Assembly (NCBI RefSeq): GCF_008728835.1
Contig: NZ_CP042582.1
Coordinates: 744,001-808,000, forward strand
Source: Hypericibacter adhaerens
Lineage (GTDB): Bacteria > Pseudomonadota > Alphaproteobacteria > Dongiales > Dongiaceae
Reading direction: 5' to 3'
Length of the DNA stretch: 64,000 nt
In this document: piece by piece, positions 52,653-60,040 of the stretch
Layout of the letters: the number at the start of each line of letters is the position of its first letter
Numbering within the stretch: the stretch's first letter is position 1
Made by a program: the position numbers and the translations under genes
Notes under the pieces: generated by a model
The model's database searches: none
What the model was told of the DNA's origin: nothing
The model's input: only the letters and a program-made list of their open reading frames with translations

Positions 52653-53923
52653 ACGGCTGTCCGGTTCGGGTTTCATGTCCACGGGAGGACCATTTGGCCC
52701 GGCTCGATCCGGGGTATGGGCTCCGGCTCGAGCAGACGGTCGATGCGCCGGCGGTGCATGAGGTTGGCCCGCACGAGGCGAGCGAAGGCCAAGGTGCCGA
52801 GCGGGCTCTCGATGGCCTTCTGAGCCAGCCGCAACAGCAGGAAGGCGATGAGCGCGACGGCGATCTGAATGCGCACGGCATTCTCGCAGGTACCGAGAAA
52901 GTGGCGGATTTTCAGGGTCTGCTTGACCCATCGGAAGAACAGCTCGATGGCCCAGCGGCGCTTGTAGAGATCGGCGATCTCCTGGGCGGATGCGTCGAGA
53001 TCGTTGCAGAGGATGCGCAAGACCTTGCCGGCCTCGGTCTTGACCCGGACCTCGCGCACCGGGTCCTGGAACGGGTTGTGCTGGCTGGCCGCCTGCCGGG
53101 CGGGCAGATAGCCGACGCGGTCGGAAAGGATGGTGCTGTCTGCCGGCAGCGGGTTCCGGGCAACGACAGCCAGCGGCGTGTTGGATTTGAAGCGGGTGAC
53201 GATCCGGCAGCCGGCGGCGTCCATCGCGGCCCACCAGGCGTAGTCGTAATAGCCGAGATCGAAGACATAGGTGGCGCCGGGCTCGATCGGCATGGCCTGG
53301 GCGGCGGTGATGTCGTTGACCCGAGCCGGGGTGACGGCGGCGTAGATCGGCCGGTCGGCATCGGGATCGTAGATCACATGCAGCTTGGCTCCACACACGC
53401 CGGCGCTGAAGCGGGCCCAGTCCCGGCTCAGGCTGTTGAGCGGCAGGCCGCTCGAATCGATCAGGTAGGTGACCTCGGCAAGCTGGCGGCGCAGCCCGCG
53501 ATGGGCCTGCATCATCAGGGCGGCCAGCAGATCGGTGAACAAGGCGCTGGGCCGCAGCGCGTTGGCGTCGGCCAGGGTCGAACGACGGACCTTGTCCCCA
53601 CCCAGGTGATAGAGCCGTCTCTCGTGGCTCTCCAGTCCCGTCACGATCTCACGCAGGCTACTCGCACCCGAGAGTTGGCCGTAGAGCAGCGCCATGAACT
53701 GGCTCTTGCTCGTCAACTGGCGAACCCGTGCGTCGCTGCCGTGCCGCTCGACCAGGCGCGCAAACTCGTCCCAGTTAATCAGCTTAAGAAGCGAATGAAA
53801 TACGCTATTCTCGTGCGGCACGGCGTTGGTCCTTTCTCATGTCCCGGAACATTTGGCGATGTCCAGGACCGAGTAGAATCAACGCCGTGCGCCCAGTCCA
53901 CTAAAACTCAACCGGACAGCCGT
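52653..53923. mobile_element. Complete IS4-family insertion sequence, 1271 bp
   Basis: The element is bounded by 14-bp perfect terminal inverted repeats ACGGCTGTCCGGTT (52653-52666) and its complement (53910-53923) and by an 11-bp target duplication. It has a single transposase gene, on the minus strand, that fills most of its length. Perfect ends and an intact gene suggest a recent, possibly active copy. It sits between the ornithine decarboxylase gene and the ATP-grasp gene and may have separated the latter from its native promoter. Confidence 0.93.
52673..53821 (-). CDS. IS4-family transposase
   Basis: The 382-residue DDE transposase has an N-terminal domain of unknown type (SKSQFMALLYGQLSGASSLREIV in two parts) and the RNase-H-like core: first Asp in YLIDSSGLPLN, second in TYVFDLGYYDY, and the YREK signature YKRRWAIELFFRWVKQ containing the catalytic Glu. 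The start is a GTG with AAAGGACC about 9 nt upstream; no ATG lies before the conserved N-terminus. The gene appears intact. Confidence 0.94.
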   Translation of the reverse strand: MPHENSVFHSLLKLINWDEFARLVERHGSDARVRQLTSKSQFMALLYGQLSGASSLREIVTGLESHERRLYHLGGDKVRRSTLADANALRPSALFTDLLAALMMQAHRGLRRQLAEVTYLIDSSGLPLNSLSRDWARFSAGVCGAKLHVIYDPDADRPIYAAVTPARVNDITAAQAMPIEPGATYVFDLGYYDYAWWAAMDAAGCRIVTRFKSNTPLAVVARNPLPADSTILSDRVGYLPARQAASQHNPFQDPVREVRVKTEAGKVLRILCNDLDASAQEIADLYKRRWAIELFFRWVKQTLKIRHFLGTCENAVRIQIAVALIAFLLLRLAQKAIESPLGTLAFARLVRANLMHRRRIDRLLEPEPIPRIEPGQMVLPWT

Positions 53924-53934
53924 GGGTCGAGCCC
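53924..53934. repeat. Target-site duplication, right copy (GGGTCGAGCCC)
   Basis: Identical to the 11-mer at 52642-52652 and directly adjacent to the right inverted repeat of the IS. The remaining right end of the interrupted palindrome continues to about 53946. Confidence 0.9.
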
Positions 53935-54073
53935 GGGCATGACAGGAATATCGAGATCGAGGGGGAGGGAGAGACGATCGGAGCCGAGCGCAGAGGCCGG
54001 ATCGCAAAACCAAAGGGCCGGCCCGGGATCGCCGGGCCGGCCCTGGTGGCCGCGTCGGGAACGCGCGTCCTGA

Positions 54074-55471
54074 CTAGATGCAGTAGGCCTTGAGCGGCGC
54101 GAAGCCGTTGAAGCCGACCGAGGAGTAGGTCGTGGTGTAGGCGCCGCAGGCGAGGATCCGGATCTTGTCGCCGGGCTTGAGCGCCAGCGGCAGCTCGTAA
54201 TTCGCCTTCTCATAGAGGATGTCGGCGGAATCGCAGGACGGACCCGCCAGGATCACCGGCCCGGTCGGGCCGCCGTCATGGGGCGTCTTGAGGCGGTATT
54301 TGATCGCCTCCTCCATGGTCTCGGCGAGACCGGAGAATTTGCCGATATCGAGATAGACCCAGCGCTGCGGGTCGGCCGCGTCCTTGACCGAGACCAGCAC
54401 CACCTCGGATTCGATCACGCCCGCCTCGCCGACCAGCCCGCGGCCGGGCTCGGCGATGAGGCGCGGCATCTCCGGGAAGTGACGGTGCACGGCGGCGATC
54501 ACCGCGCGGCCATATTCGCCGATCGAGGGCACTTCCTTCTGGTAGCGCGCCGGGAAACCGCCGCCCAGGTTGAGCAGCGTGGGCTTGAGGCCCGCCGCCG
54601 CCAGCTCGCCATAGAGCCCGGCGATCTGGCTCAGCACCTTGTCCCACTGGGAGAGGTCGCATTGCTGCGATCCGATATGGAAGGAGACGCCGGCGGCATC
54701 GAGCCCGAGCGCCCGCGCCCGCAGGAGCAGCGCCTTCGCCATCGCGAAGGAACAGCCGAACTTCCGCGAGAGCGGCCACTCGGCGCCGGCTCCGTCCACC
54801 AGAAGGCGGCAGAACACGGTCGCGCCAGGCGCGGCCACGGCCAGCTTCTCCAGCTCGCCTTCCGAATCGAAGGCGAAGAGACGCACGCCGCGGCCAAAGG
54901 CATAGGCGATATCGGACTGCTTCTTGATCGGGTTGCCGAAGGAGAGCCGGTCGGCGCGGATGCCGACCTCCAGGCACTGGTCGATCTCGCCGCGGCTGGC
55001 CACGTCGAAATGGCCGTTGTTGCGGGCGAGCAGGCGCAGGATCTCCGGCGCCGGGTTGGCCTTCACGGCATAGAAGAGCGAAGCGGGATCGAGGGCGGCG
55101 GCAAGGGCGCGGTAATTGCCCTCCACCACCTCGAGATCGACCACCAGGCAGGGGGTCGCCGGCTGGACGCGGTCCAGGAACTCGGCGATGCGGGGCGTGA
55201 CGATGCCGCGGTCGGAGGGCTCCGGCGGCACGACGGCGAGATCGGCGCGGGCGCGTCGTCGCTGGCGCTTGGGCGCCGCGGCACCGGTCGGGATCAGGCC
55301 CGCCTGGCCGATATCGGCGCAGGCGGCTTCCGCGCGCAGGATGTCGGCGACCGACGGCTCGTTGGCCGGGGTCGGCAGCTTCTGCGGCGCTTCGGTGTTG
55401 CGGAGCGCGGTCGAGTTGCGAAGGCTGGAGCGGAGACGGGCGGTACGGCCGCCCTGAGGAGCAAGGAGCAT
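54074..55471 (-). CDS. Ornithine/diaminobasic-acid decarboxylase, fold-III PLP type, with N-terminal extension
   Basis: The 465-residue enzyme has an alanine-racemase-like barrel: FYAVKANPAPEILRLL with the PLP-binding Lys, SFHIGSQQ, LNLGGGFPARY (phosphate loop), AEPGRGLV, and GPSCDSADIL with the catalytic Cys of the partner site. It matches alphaproteobacterial ornithine decarboxylases, which make putrescine. The core starts at about residue 90 (IVTPRIAEFLDR), so the protein carries about 85 extra N-terminal residues. The ATG is supported by a ribosome-binding site GAGAGGG within a structured leader; the only internal alternative is a GTG about 10 codons before the core. Confidence 0.92.
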   Translation of the reverse strand: MLLAPQGGRTARLRSSLRNSTALRNTEAPQKLPTPANEPSVADILRAEAACADIGQAGLIPTGAAAPKRQRRRARADLAVVPPEPSDRGIVTPRIAEFLDRVQPATPCLVVDLEVVEGNYRALAAALDPASLFYAVKANPAPEILRLLARNNGHFDVASRGEIDQCLEVGIRADRLSFGNPIKKQSDIAYAFGRGVRLFAFDSEGELEKLAVAAPGATVFCRLLVDGAGAEWPLSRKFGCSFAMAKALLLRARALGLDAAGVSFHIGSQQCDLSQWDKVLSQIAGLYGELAAAGLKPTLLNLGGGFPARYQKEVPSIGEYGRAVIAAVHRHFPEMPRLIAEPGRGLVGEAGVIESEVVLVSVKDAADPQRWVYLDIGKFSGLAETMEEAIKYRLKTPHDGGPTGPVILAGPSCDSADILYEKANYELPLALKPGDKIRILACGAYTTTYSSVGFNGFAPLKAYCI

Positions 55472-55475
55472 CGTC

Positions 55476-55546
55476 GTTCCCTCTCGGAAACCCGTTCTTC
55501 TAAACGGGGGGTTACCAGAAGGACGCGATCCGCCGGTTGCGTAACC
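55476..55546 (-). ncRNA. speF-like RNA leader of the ornithine decarboxylase gene
   Basis: Directly upstream of the decarboxylase start the mRNA can form three helices in order: GGUUAC / GUAACC enclosing 25 nt, then CCCGUU-UAGAAG-AACGGG, then UUUCC-GAGA-GGGAA, whose GNRA-type loop and 3' arm contain the ribosome-binding site. The position and content agree with the speF RNA motif known upstream of ornithine decarboxylase genes in alphaproteobacteria; I recognise it from memory and cannot score it. It could sense a polyamine or ornithine signal and expose or hide the ribosome-binding site. Confidence 0.7.
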
Positions 55547-55570
55547 TGCAGTGGGCCAGTGGCTCGTGCG

Positions 55571-55678
55571 TTAGGCGTCTGACGCACACATATAGAAATC
55601 TCTTGACGCATCGCAAGAGAAAAACGCAGCGAGGAGAAAAAACCTCCGCGACTGTGGCGCGCAGGTGTCGCTCTCCAC
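55571..55678 (-). CDS. Candidate leader peptide upstream of ornithine decarboxylase, 35 residues
   Basis: On the minus strand a strong AAGGAGG is followed, only 2 nt later, by a GTG that opens a 35-codon frame ending in TAA 25 nt before the three-helix RNA. The predicted peptide (ESDTCAPQSRRFFLLAAFF, then SCDASRDFYMCASDA) is aromatic-rich. A T-rich hairpin (GCGGAGGTTTTTTCTCCTCGC then GTTTTT) overlaps it and could be an attenuator. Leader peptides that control ornithine decarboxylase are known in enterobacteria (SpeFL). The short spacing to the ribosome-binding site makes this uncertain. Confidence 0.3.
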   Translation of the reverse strand: MESDTCAPQSRRFFLLAAFFSCDASRDFYMCASDA

Positions 55679-55862
55679 GCCCTCCTTATGCCGGGCGCCG
55701 CTTCACCACATGGAATCTTTATCTCTTGTTAGTGATGTTGGCGCGATTGCGGCGCCCGTCGCCGCAAATTTGCCGCGAAGGCCGTCGCATCCGTTGCCGA
55801 TGCCACAAGCATTTCTCGCGCGGCCGCGGATTTGTTTCGAATATGACAGGTGGCGAGCGCGG

Positions 55863-56075
55863 CTCGCTCCTCTCCGCCCGCGCTCCTTTCCCCCTCTCCG
55901 CCCGCGTCAGCGGGGGAGAGGGATGCGAAGGCTTGGTCGGAGCGAGAGCGGAGACCTGGCCGAAGCTGGGAGAGGTGGCCTCTTCTTGCCGGCACACCCT
56001 CTCCCAGCTTCGGCTAAGGCTCGACTTCGTCTCGCCTAAGCCCGCGCAACCCTCCCCCTCCGAGATGAGGGGGAG
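55863..56075. repeat. Composite block of inverted repeats upstream of mutL
   Basis: The 675-nt gap between the decarboxylase and mutL genes holds, after the RNA leader, a compound repeat region: a direct repeat CCTCTCCGCCCGCG (55869 and 55893), a palindrome CCCGC-GTCA-GCGGG, a 17-bp perfect inverted pair GCCGAAGCTGGGAGAGG (55959-55975 with 55998-56014), and CCCTCCCCCTCCGAGATGAG, GGGGAGG near 56050-56075. No gene is seen. The decarboxylase promoter is likely around 55715-55745 (A/T-rich, minus strand). Confidence 0.7.
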
Positions 56076-56146
56076 GAAGAAGAGGCTCCGCCGCCGTCCG
56101 GCGCCCCGCCGGGACACCCCCGGGCGCTTCTGCTACCCTGGCGCCC

Positions 56147-57997
56147 ATGACGATTCGCCTCCTGCCCCCCGACCTGGTCAACCGCATCGCCGCCGGCGAG
56201 GTGGTGGAGCGGCCGGCCTCGGCCGTGAAGGAGCTGGTCGAGAACGCGCTCGATGCCGGCGCCACGCGGATCGAGGTGATGCTGCGCGAGGGCGGCCGGA
56301 GCCTGATCCTGGTCGAGGATGACGGCGCCGGCATGACGCCCGGGGAGCTCGAGCTCGCGGTCGAGCGCCACGCCACCTCGAAGCTCCCCGACGACGACCT
56401 GGTCCATATCGCAACCCTGGGCTTCCGCGGCGAGGCGCTGCCCTCGATCGGCGCCGTCAGCCGGCTCACGCTCGCCAGCCGCAAGCGCGGGGCCGACAGC
56501 GCCTGGAGCCTCGCGCTCGAGGCGGGCGCCAAGGGCCGGCCCCAGCCGGCGGCCTTGGCCCAGGGCACGCGCGTCGAGGTGCGCGACCTCTTCTTCGCCA
56601 CCCCGGCCCGCCTCAAGTTCCTCAAGGCGCCGCGCACCGAGCTCGGCCATGCCGAGGAGGTGGTGAAGCGCCTCGCCATGGCCCATCCCGAGGTGGCCTT
56701 CACGCTGCGCGACGAGACGCGGGTGCTGTTCCGCTACCCGGCACCCGGCGGCGATCTGGTCGGCGGGCCCGAGGCGGCGCGGCTCGCCCGGCTCGGTGCC
56801 ATCATGGGCCGCGACTTCCAGGAGAACGCCCTGGCGCTTGCCGCCGAGCGTGAGGGCATCCGGCTCACCGGGCATGTCGGCCTGCCGACGCTCAACCGCG
56901 CCACCGCCGACCAGCAGTTCCTCTTCGTCAATGGCCGGCCGGTGCGCGACCGGCTGCTGCAAGGCGCGGTGCGCGGCGCCTATCAGGATTTCCTCGCCCG
57001 CGACCGCCATCCGCTGGTGGCGCTCTTCCTCGACCTGCCGCCCGAGGCGGTGGACGTGAACGTCCATCCCGCCAAGGCCGAGGTGCGGTTCCGCGATTCG
57101 GGGCTGGTGCGCGGCCTCATCGTCGGCGCCATCCGCCATGCGCTGGCCGAGGCGGGCCATCGCGCTGCCACCACGGTCGCCGGCGCGGCGCTGGGCGCCT
57201 TCCGCCCGGAGACGGGATGGGGCGGCGAGCCCGCGCTCGCCGGTGCCGGGCGGCCTTCGGGCTTCTTCCAGGGGAACTATGGCAATTGGTGCGGCGGCAC
57301 CGTGCCGCATCGCCTGGCCGAGGCGGCGGTGCAGGCCTTCGCGCCGCTCGAGGGTTTCGACCGGCCGTCGGCCCGCGCGGACGCCGCCTCCGAGACGACG
57401 TCGCCCGACGCGCAGCGCTATCCGCTGGGCGTCGCCCGCGGCCAGCTCCACGAGACCTATATCGTGGCGCAGACGGCCGACGGGATCGTGATCGTCGACC
57501 AGCATGCGGCCCACGAGCGCCTCGTCTATGAGCGCATGAAGCAGGCGCTGGCCGAGACCGGCGTGGCACGGCAGGGGCTCCTGATCCCCGAGGTGGTGGA
57601 GCTGGAAGAGAGCGCGGTGGCGCGGCTGGTCAAGCGCGCGCCCGAGCTGGCCGAGCTCGGCCTCGTGCTCGAGGGCTTCGGGCCCGGCGCCGTCGTGGTG
57701 CGCGAGGTGCCGGCGATGCTGGGGCCGACCGACGTGAAGGGGCTGGTGCAGGATCTGGCCGACGAGCTGGCGGCGCTGGGCGAGGCGCTCTCGCTCAAGG
57801 AGCGGCTTGAGCATGTCTGCGGCACCATGGCCTGCCATGGCAGCGTGCGCGCCGGCCGCCGCCTGACCCAGCCCGAGATGGACGCGCTCCTGCGCCAGAT
57901 GGAGGCGACACCCCATTCCGGCCAGTGCAACCACGGCCGCCCCACCTATGTGGAGCTCAAGCTCGCCGACATCGAGCGGCTGTTCGGGCGGCGGTAG
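56147..57997 (+). CDS. mutL: DNA mismatch repair protein MutL
   Basis: The 616-residue protein has the GHKL ATPase domain ([25 protein letters not shown], read in two parts near residues 12-36; [15 protein letters not shown]), the MutL transducer domain and a C-terminal dimerisation/endonuclease domain with [12 protein letters not shown] at 451-462, the metal-binding motif of nicking MutL proteins, plus the ACHGSVRAG and QCNHGRP motifs. It therefore probably nicks the daughter strand itself, as expected where MutH is absent. The start follows a short G/C-rich leader. Confidence 0.96.
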   Translation: MTIRLLPPDLVNRIAAGEVVERPASAVKELVENALDAGATRIEVMLREGGRSLILVEDDGAGMTPGELELAVERHATSKLPDDDLVHIATLGFRGEALPSIGAVSRLTLASRKRGADSAWSLALEAGAKGRPQPAALAQGTRVEVRDLFFATPARLKFLKAPRTELGHAEEVVKRLAMAHPEVAFTLRDETRVLFRYPAPGGDLVGGPEAARLARLGAIMGRDFQENALALAAEREGIRLTGHVGLPTLNRATADQQFLFVNGRPVRDRLLQGAVRGAYQDFLARDRHPLVALFLDLPPEAVDVNVHPAKAEVRFRDSGLVRGLIVGAIRHALAEAGHRAATTVAGAALGAFRPETGWGGEPALAGAGRPSGFFQGNYGNWCGGTVPHRLAEAAVQAFAPLEGFDRPSARADAASETTSPDAQRYPLGVARGQLHETYIVAQTADGIVIVDQHAAHERLVYERMKQALAETGVARQGLLIPEVVELEESAVARLVKRAPELAELGLVLEGFGPGAVVVREVPAMLGPTDVKGLVQDLADELAALGEALSLKERLEHVCGTMACHGSVRAGRRLTQPEMDALLRQMEATPHSGQCNHGRPTYVELKLADIERLFGRR

Positions 57998-58060
57998 AAA
58001 CGGAAGCGCGCGGGCGCGCGCTTGTTCTCGGTCTCGTCACCGCCTCTCCACCCGTCTCCT

Positions 58061-58210
58061 AATCCCCTCCCCCCTTGAGGGGGAGGTTAGGGTGGGGGGT
58101 GATCATCGAACGCGATGCTGCAAGAGCCCTTCGATCGCGCGAACGCAACTGGCACCGAGCTTGCGGCCACCCCCACCCCAGCCTCCCCCTCAAGGGGGGA
58201 GGTGAAGAAA
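58061..58210. repeat. Paired palindromic repeat element, near-identical to the 15.8-kb copy
   Basis: In the 312-nt gap after mutL, left unit CCTCCCCCCTTGAGGGGGAG followed by GTTAGGGTGGGGGGTGATC is inverted at 58176-58207 after a 70-nt spacer. Arm sequence, orientation and the flanking GTGATCnnnGAACGCG are shared with 15805-15955. The remaining gap (58211-58309) is featureless apart from an A-rich run next to the element. Confidence 0.85.
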
Positions 58211-58309
58211 GAAAAAGGGGCGTCTCAAGAGAGAACGAGACCCCGATCGCCGATCTCGCTCGAAGCTTCAAAGTAGAGCGAAGCGATCAGATCGAGTTGG
58301 CGATCACAT

Positions 58310-58945
58310 CTACTGCGTCAGCCCGCCCGTCCGCCCCACCGTGCGGCAGGTCCGGCTGGTGTCGGCGAGGTCGCAGAGCTCGGCGTCGCGCACCACCGCG
58401 ACCCAGTCCTTGGCGTTGGCGGATTGCAGCGGATGCTGGGCCGGGTCGTCGCCATGCCAGGCGCGCTGGACGACATGAAGCCCCTTGAGCCCCTGGATCG
58501 CCTTGATGGCCAGGAACTCGACGCTCTTGAGCACGACGCCCGGCGCCGCTTTGGAAGGGTCGGGCTCGCGGCATTCGAGATAGGCGAGCGCCACGTCATA
58601 GCCGTTCTCGGTCGAGGCGCGCGGGCCCTCGTGGCGCGCGGCCTTGCAGCCGGCGCCGAAGGCGGCCGCGACCTTGTCCAGATATTGCAGCACGTCGACA
58701 TGGGCGCCCGGGAATTCCTGGGTCGTGACCATGTCGGTCCAGTCGGTGACGGTCGTCCCCGGCGGCAGATATTCGACGATGACCTGCTGCGGCGTCTCGT
58801 GCCGCCAGGCCTCTTCCCAGTTGCCGGGCACCGCGACGAAGAGCTGCTCGCCGGCGAGCGCGGGCCCGGCCGGCAGGACGCCCAAGAAAGCGAGCAGCGC
58901 CCAGCCCCACCTTCCGGCGCCGAGCCCCCTGCAACCCCTGACCAT
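58310..58945 (-). CDS. Secreted protein of unknown function
   Basis: The 211-residue precursor has a signal peptide (WALLAFLGVLPAGPALA) and a mature domain starting GEQLFVAVPGNWEEAWR, with three or four Cys residues (GAGCKAARH, LAYLECRE, AELCDLADTSRTC) that may form disulfides. The pattern GNWE...QVIVEYLPPGTTVTDWTDMVT resembles small alphaproteobacterial periplasmic proteins without known role. The ATG at 58945 is preferred over a TTG six codons upstream. Confidence 0.8.
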   Translation of the reverse strand: MVRGCRGLGAGRWGWALLAFLGVLPAGPALAGEQLFVAVPGNWEEAWRHETPQQVIVEYLPPGTTVTDWTDMVTTQEFPGAHVDVLQYLDKVAAAFGAGCKAARHEGPRASTENGYDVALAYLECREPDPSKAAPGVVLKSVEFLAIKAIQGLKGLHVVQRAWHGDDPAQHPLQSANAKDWVAVVRDAELCDLADTSRTCRTVGRTGGLTQ

Positions 58946-59112
58946 CGTGATGACGTCCCCCAAACTCCGATCTCGCGAGGCGAGGCTAGAGTCGCCGCGG
59001 GGGCGGGGTCAAGGCGAGGGGGATTGAAATCGCTTCATGCAGCGTGGCGCCTGACCCATCCCTTACTTTTACCCCTCCCCCCTTGTGTACAGACCGGGGA
59101 CATCGAGGACAG

Positions 59113-59484
59113 GTGTTCGGGGACATCGAGAACGCCCGCCGCCTGCCAAAGGGAGCCACCGACGCGGAACGCAAGCTGTGGTCGGCCTTGCGGCAAAGGC
59201 AGATCGGTGGGTTCAAGTTTCGTCGCCAAGTGCCCATCGGCGACTTCGTCGCTGATTTTGCCTGTCTCCACGCGCGGCTGGTTATCGAGGTCGATGGCGG
59301 GCAGCACGACGTGGAGCGGGAGAAGGATGCTGCCCGGACGGCGCGGCTGAACGCGCGTGGCTACCGCGTTATCCGGTTCTGGAACAATGATGTTTTGACC
59401 AATCTGGATGGTGTCGTCCGCACAATCGTCACCGCGCTCCACGATCACCCCCCACCCCAGCCTCCCCCTCAAGGGGGGAGGTGA
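59113..59484 (+). CDS. DUF559 (Vsr-like nuclease fold) protein with repeat-derived C-terminus
   Basis: The protein of about 123 residues has the DUF559 pattern: ATDAERKLWSALRQRQIGGFKFRRQVPIGDFVADFACLHARLVIEVDGGQH (in parts) and GYRVIRFWNNDVLTNLDGV, the PD-(D/E)xK-type core related to very-short-patch-repair endonucleases. The last 14 residues (HDHPPPQPPPQGGR) come from a palindromic repeat half-copy that also supplies the stop codon. The start is probably the GTG at 59113, preceded by GAGGACAG; an upstream GTG at 59044 is in frame. Confidence 0.85.
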   Translation: MFGDIENARRLPKGATDAERKLWSALRQRQIGGFKFRRQVPIGDFVADFACLHARLVIEVDGGQHDVEREKDAARTARLNARGYRVIRFWNNDVLTNLDGVVRTIVTALHDHPPPQPPPQGGR

Positions 59485-60040
59485 AGTAAACGAGAATGGC
59501 GATCTTCGCCTTTCCATAACGCCGCTCGTCGAGCAGCGCGAAGCCTTCGGGCAGCGCGAGGTCCTCGCGGGTGGCGGTCTCGACCGTGACGATGGCGCCG
59601 GGTGCCAGCCAGCCTTCGCGGGCGAGCGCTGCCAGCGCCGCCGCGGCGAGGTCCTTGCCATAGGGCGGGTCGAGGAAGGCGAGGTTCGCCGCCGCCGGCG
59701 CCTTGCCCGGCCGGGTGGCGTCGAGCTGGCGCAGGGAGACCCGCGCGATCTCGCCCAGCGCCATCGCGTTCCTGCGCGCGAGCGTGATCGCGGCGGCGTC
59801 GCTGTCGATGAGGATCGCCTTGGCGGCGCCGCGCGACAGCGCCTCCAGCCCGAGCGCGCCCGTGCCGCAGAAGACGTCGAGCACGACCGCGTCGCGGAGG
59901 ACGAGCCCCGCCTTGGCCGGCGCGCCATGCTCGAGCAGGTTGAAGAGCGACTGGCGCGCGCGGTCCGAGGTCGGGCGGATGGCGTCGCCCTCGGGGGCGG
60001 CGATCGCCCGGCCCCTATGACGGCCGGCGACGATGCGCAT
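59429..60040 (-). CDS. rsmD: 16S rRNA (guanine(966)-N2)-methyltransferase RsmD, with repeat-derived C-terminus
   Basis: The 203-residue enzyme methylates G966 of 16S rRNA. It starts MRIVAGRHRGRAIAAP, the typical RsmD N-terminus, and has RPTSDRARQSLFNLLEH, VLDVFCGTGALGLEALSRGA (SAM site) and the catalytic DPPYGKD. The last 18 residues (YFTSPLEGEAGVGGDRGAR) are encoded by the palindromic repeat at 59440-59483 and are not part of the family. Its start overlaps the end of the pseudouridine synthase gene by 26 nt. Confidence 0.94.
   Translation of the reverse strand: MRIVAGRHRGRAIAAPEGDAIRPTSDRARQSLFNLLEHGAPAKAGLVLRDAVVLDVFCGTGALGLEALSRGAAKAILIDSDAAAITLARRNAMALGEIARVSLRQLDATRPGKAPAAANLAFLDPPYGKDLAAAALAALAREGWLAPGAIVTVETATREDLALPEGFALLDERRYGKAKIAILVYFTSPLEGEAGVGGDRGAR
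59440..59483. repeat. Half-copy of the palindromic repeat, shared by the 3' ends of two genes
   Basis: CACGATCACCCCCCACCCCA, GCCTCCCCCTCAAGGGGGGA and GGTGA match the right unit of the elements at 15805-15955 and 58061-58210. It lies in the 56-nt overlap of the DUF559 gene and rsmD, and both stop codons fall in or next to it. No inverted partner is present. Confidence 0.88.
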
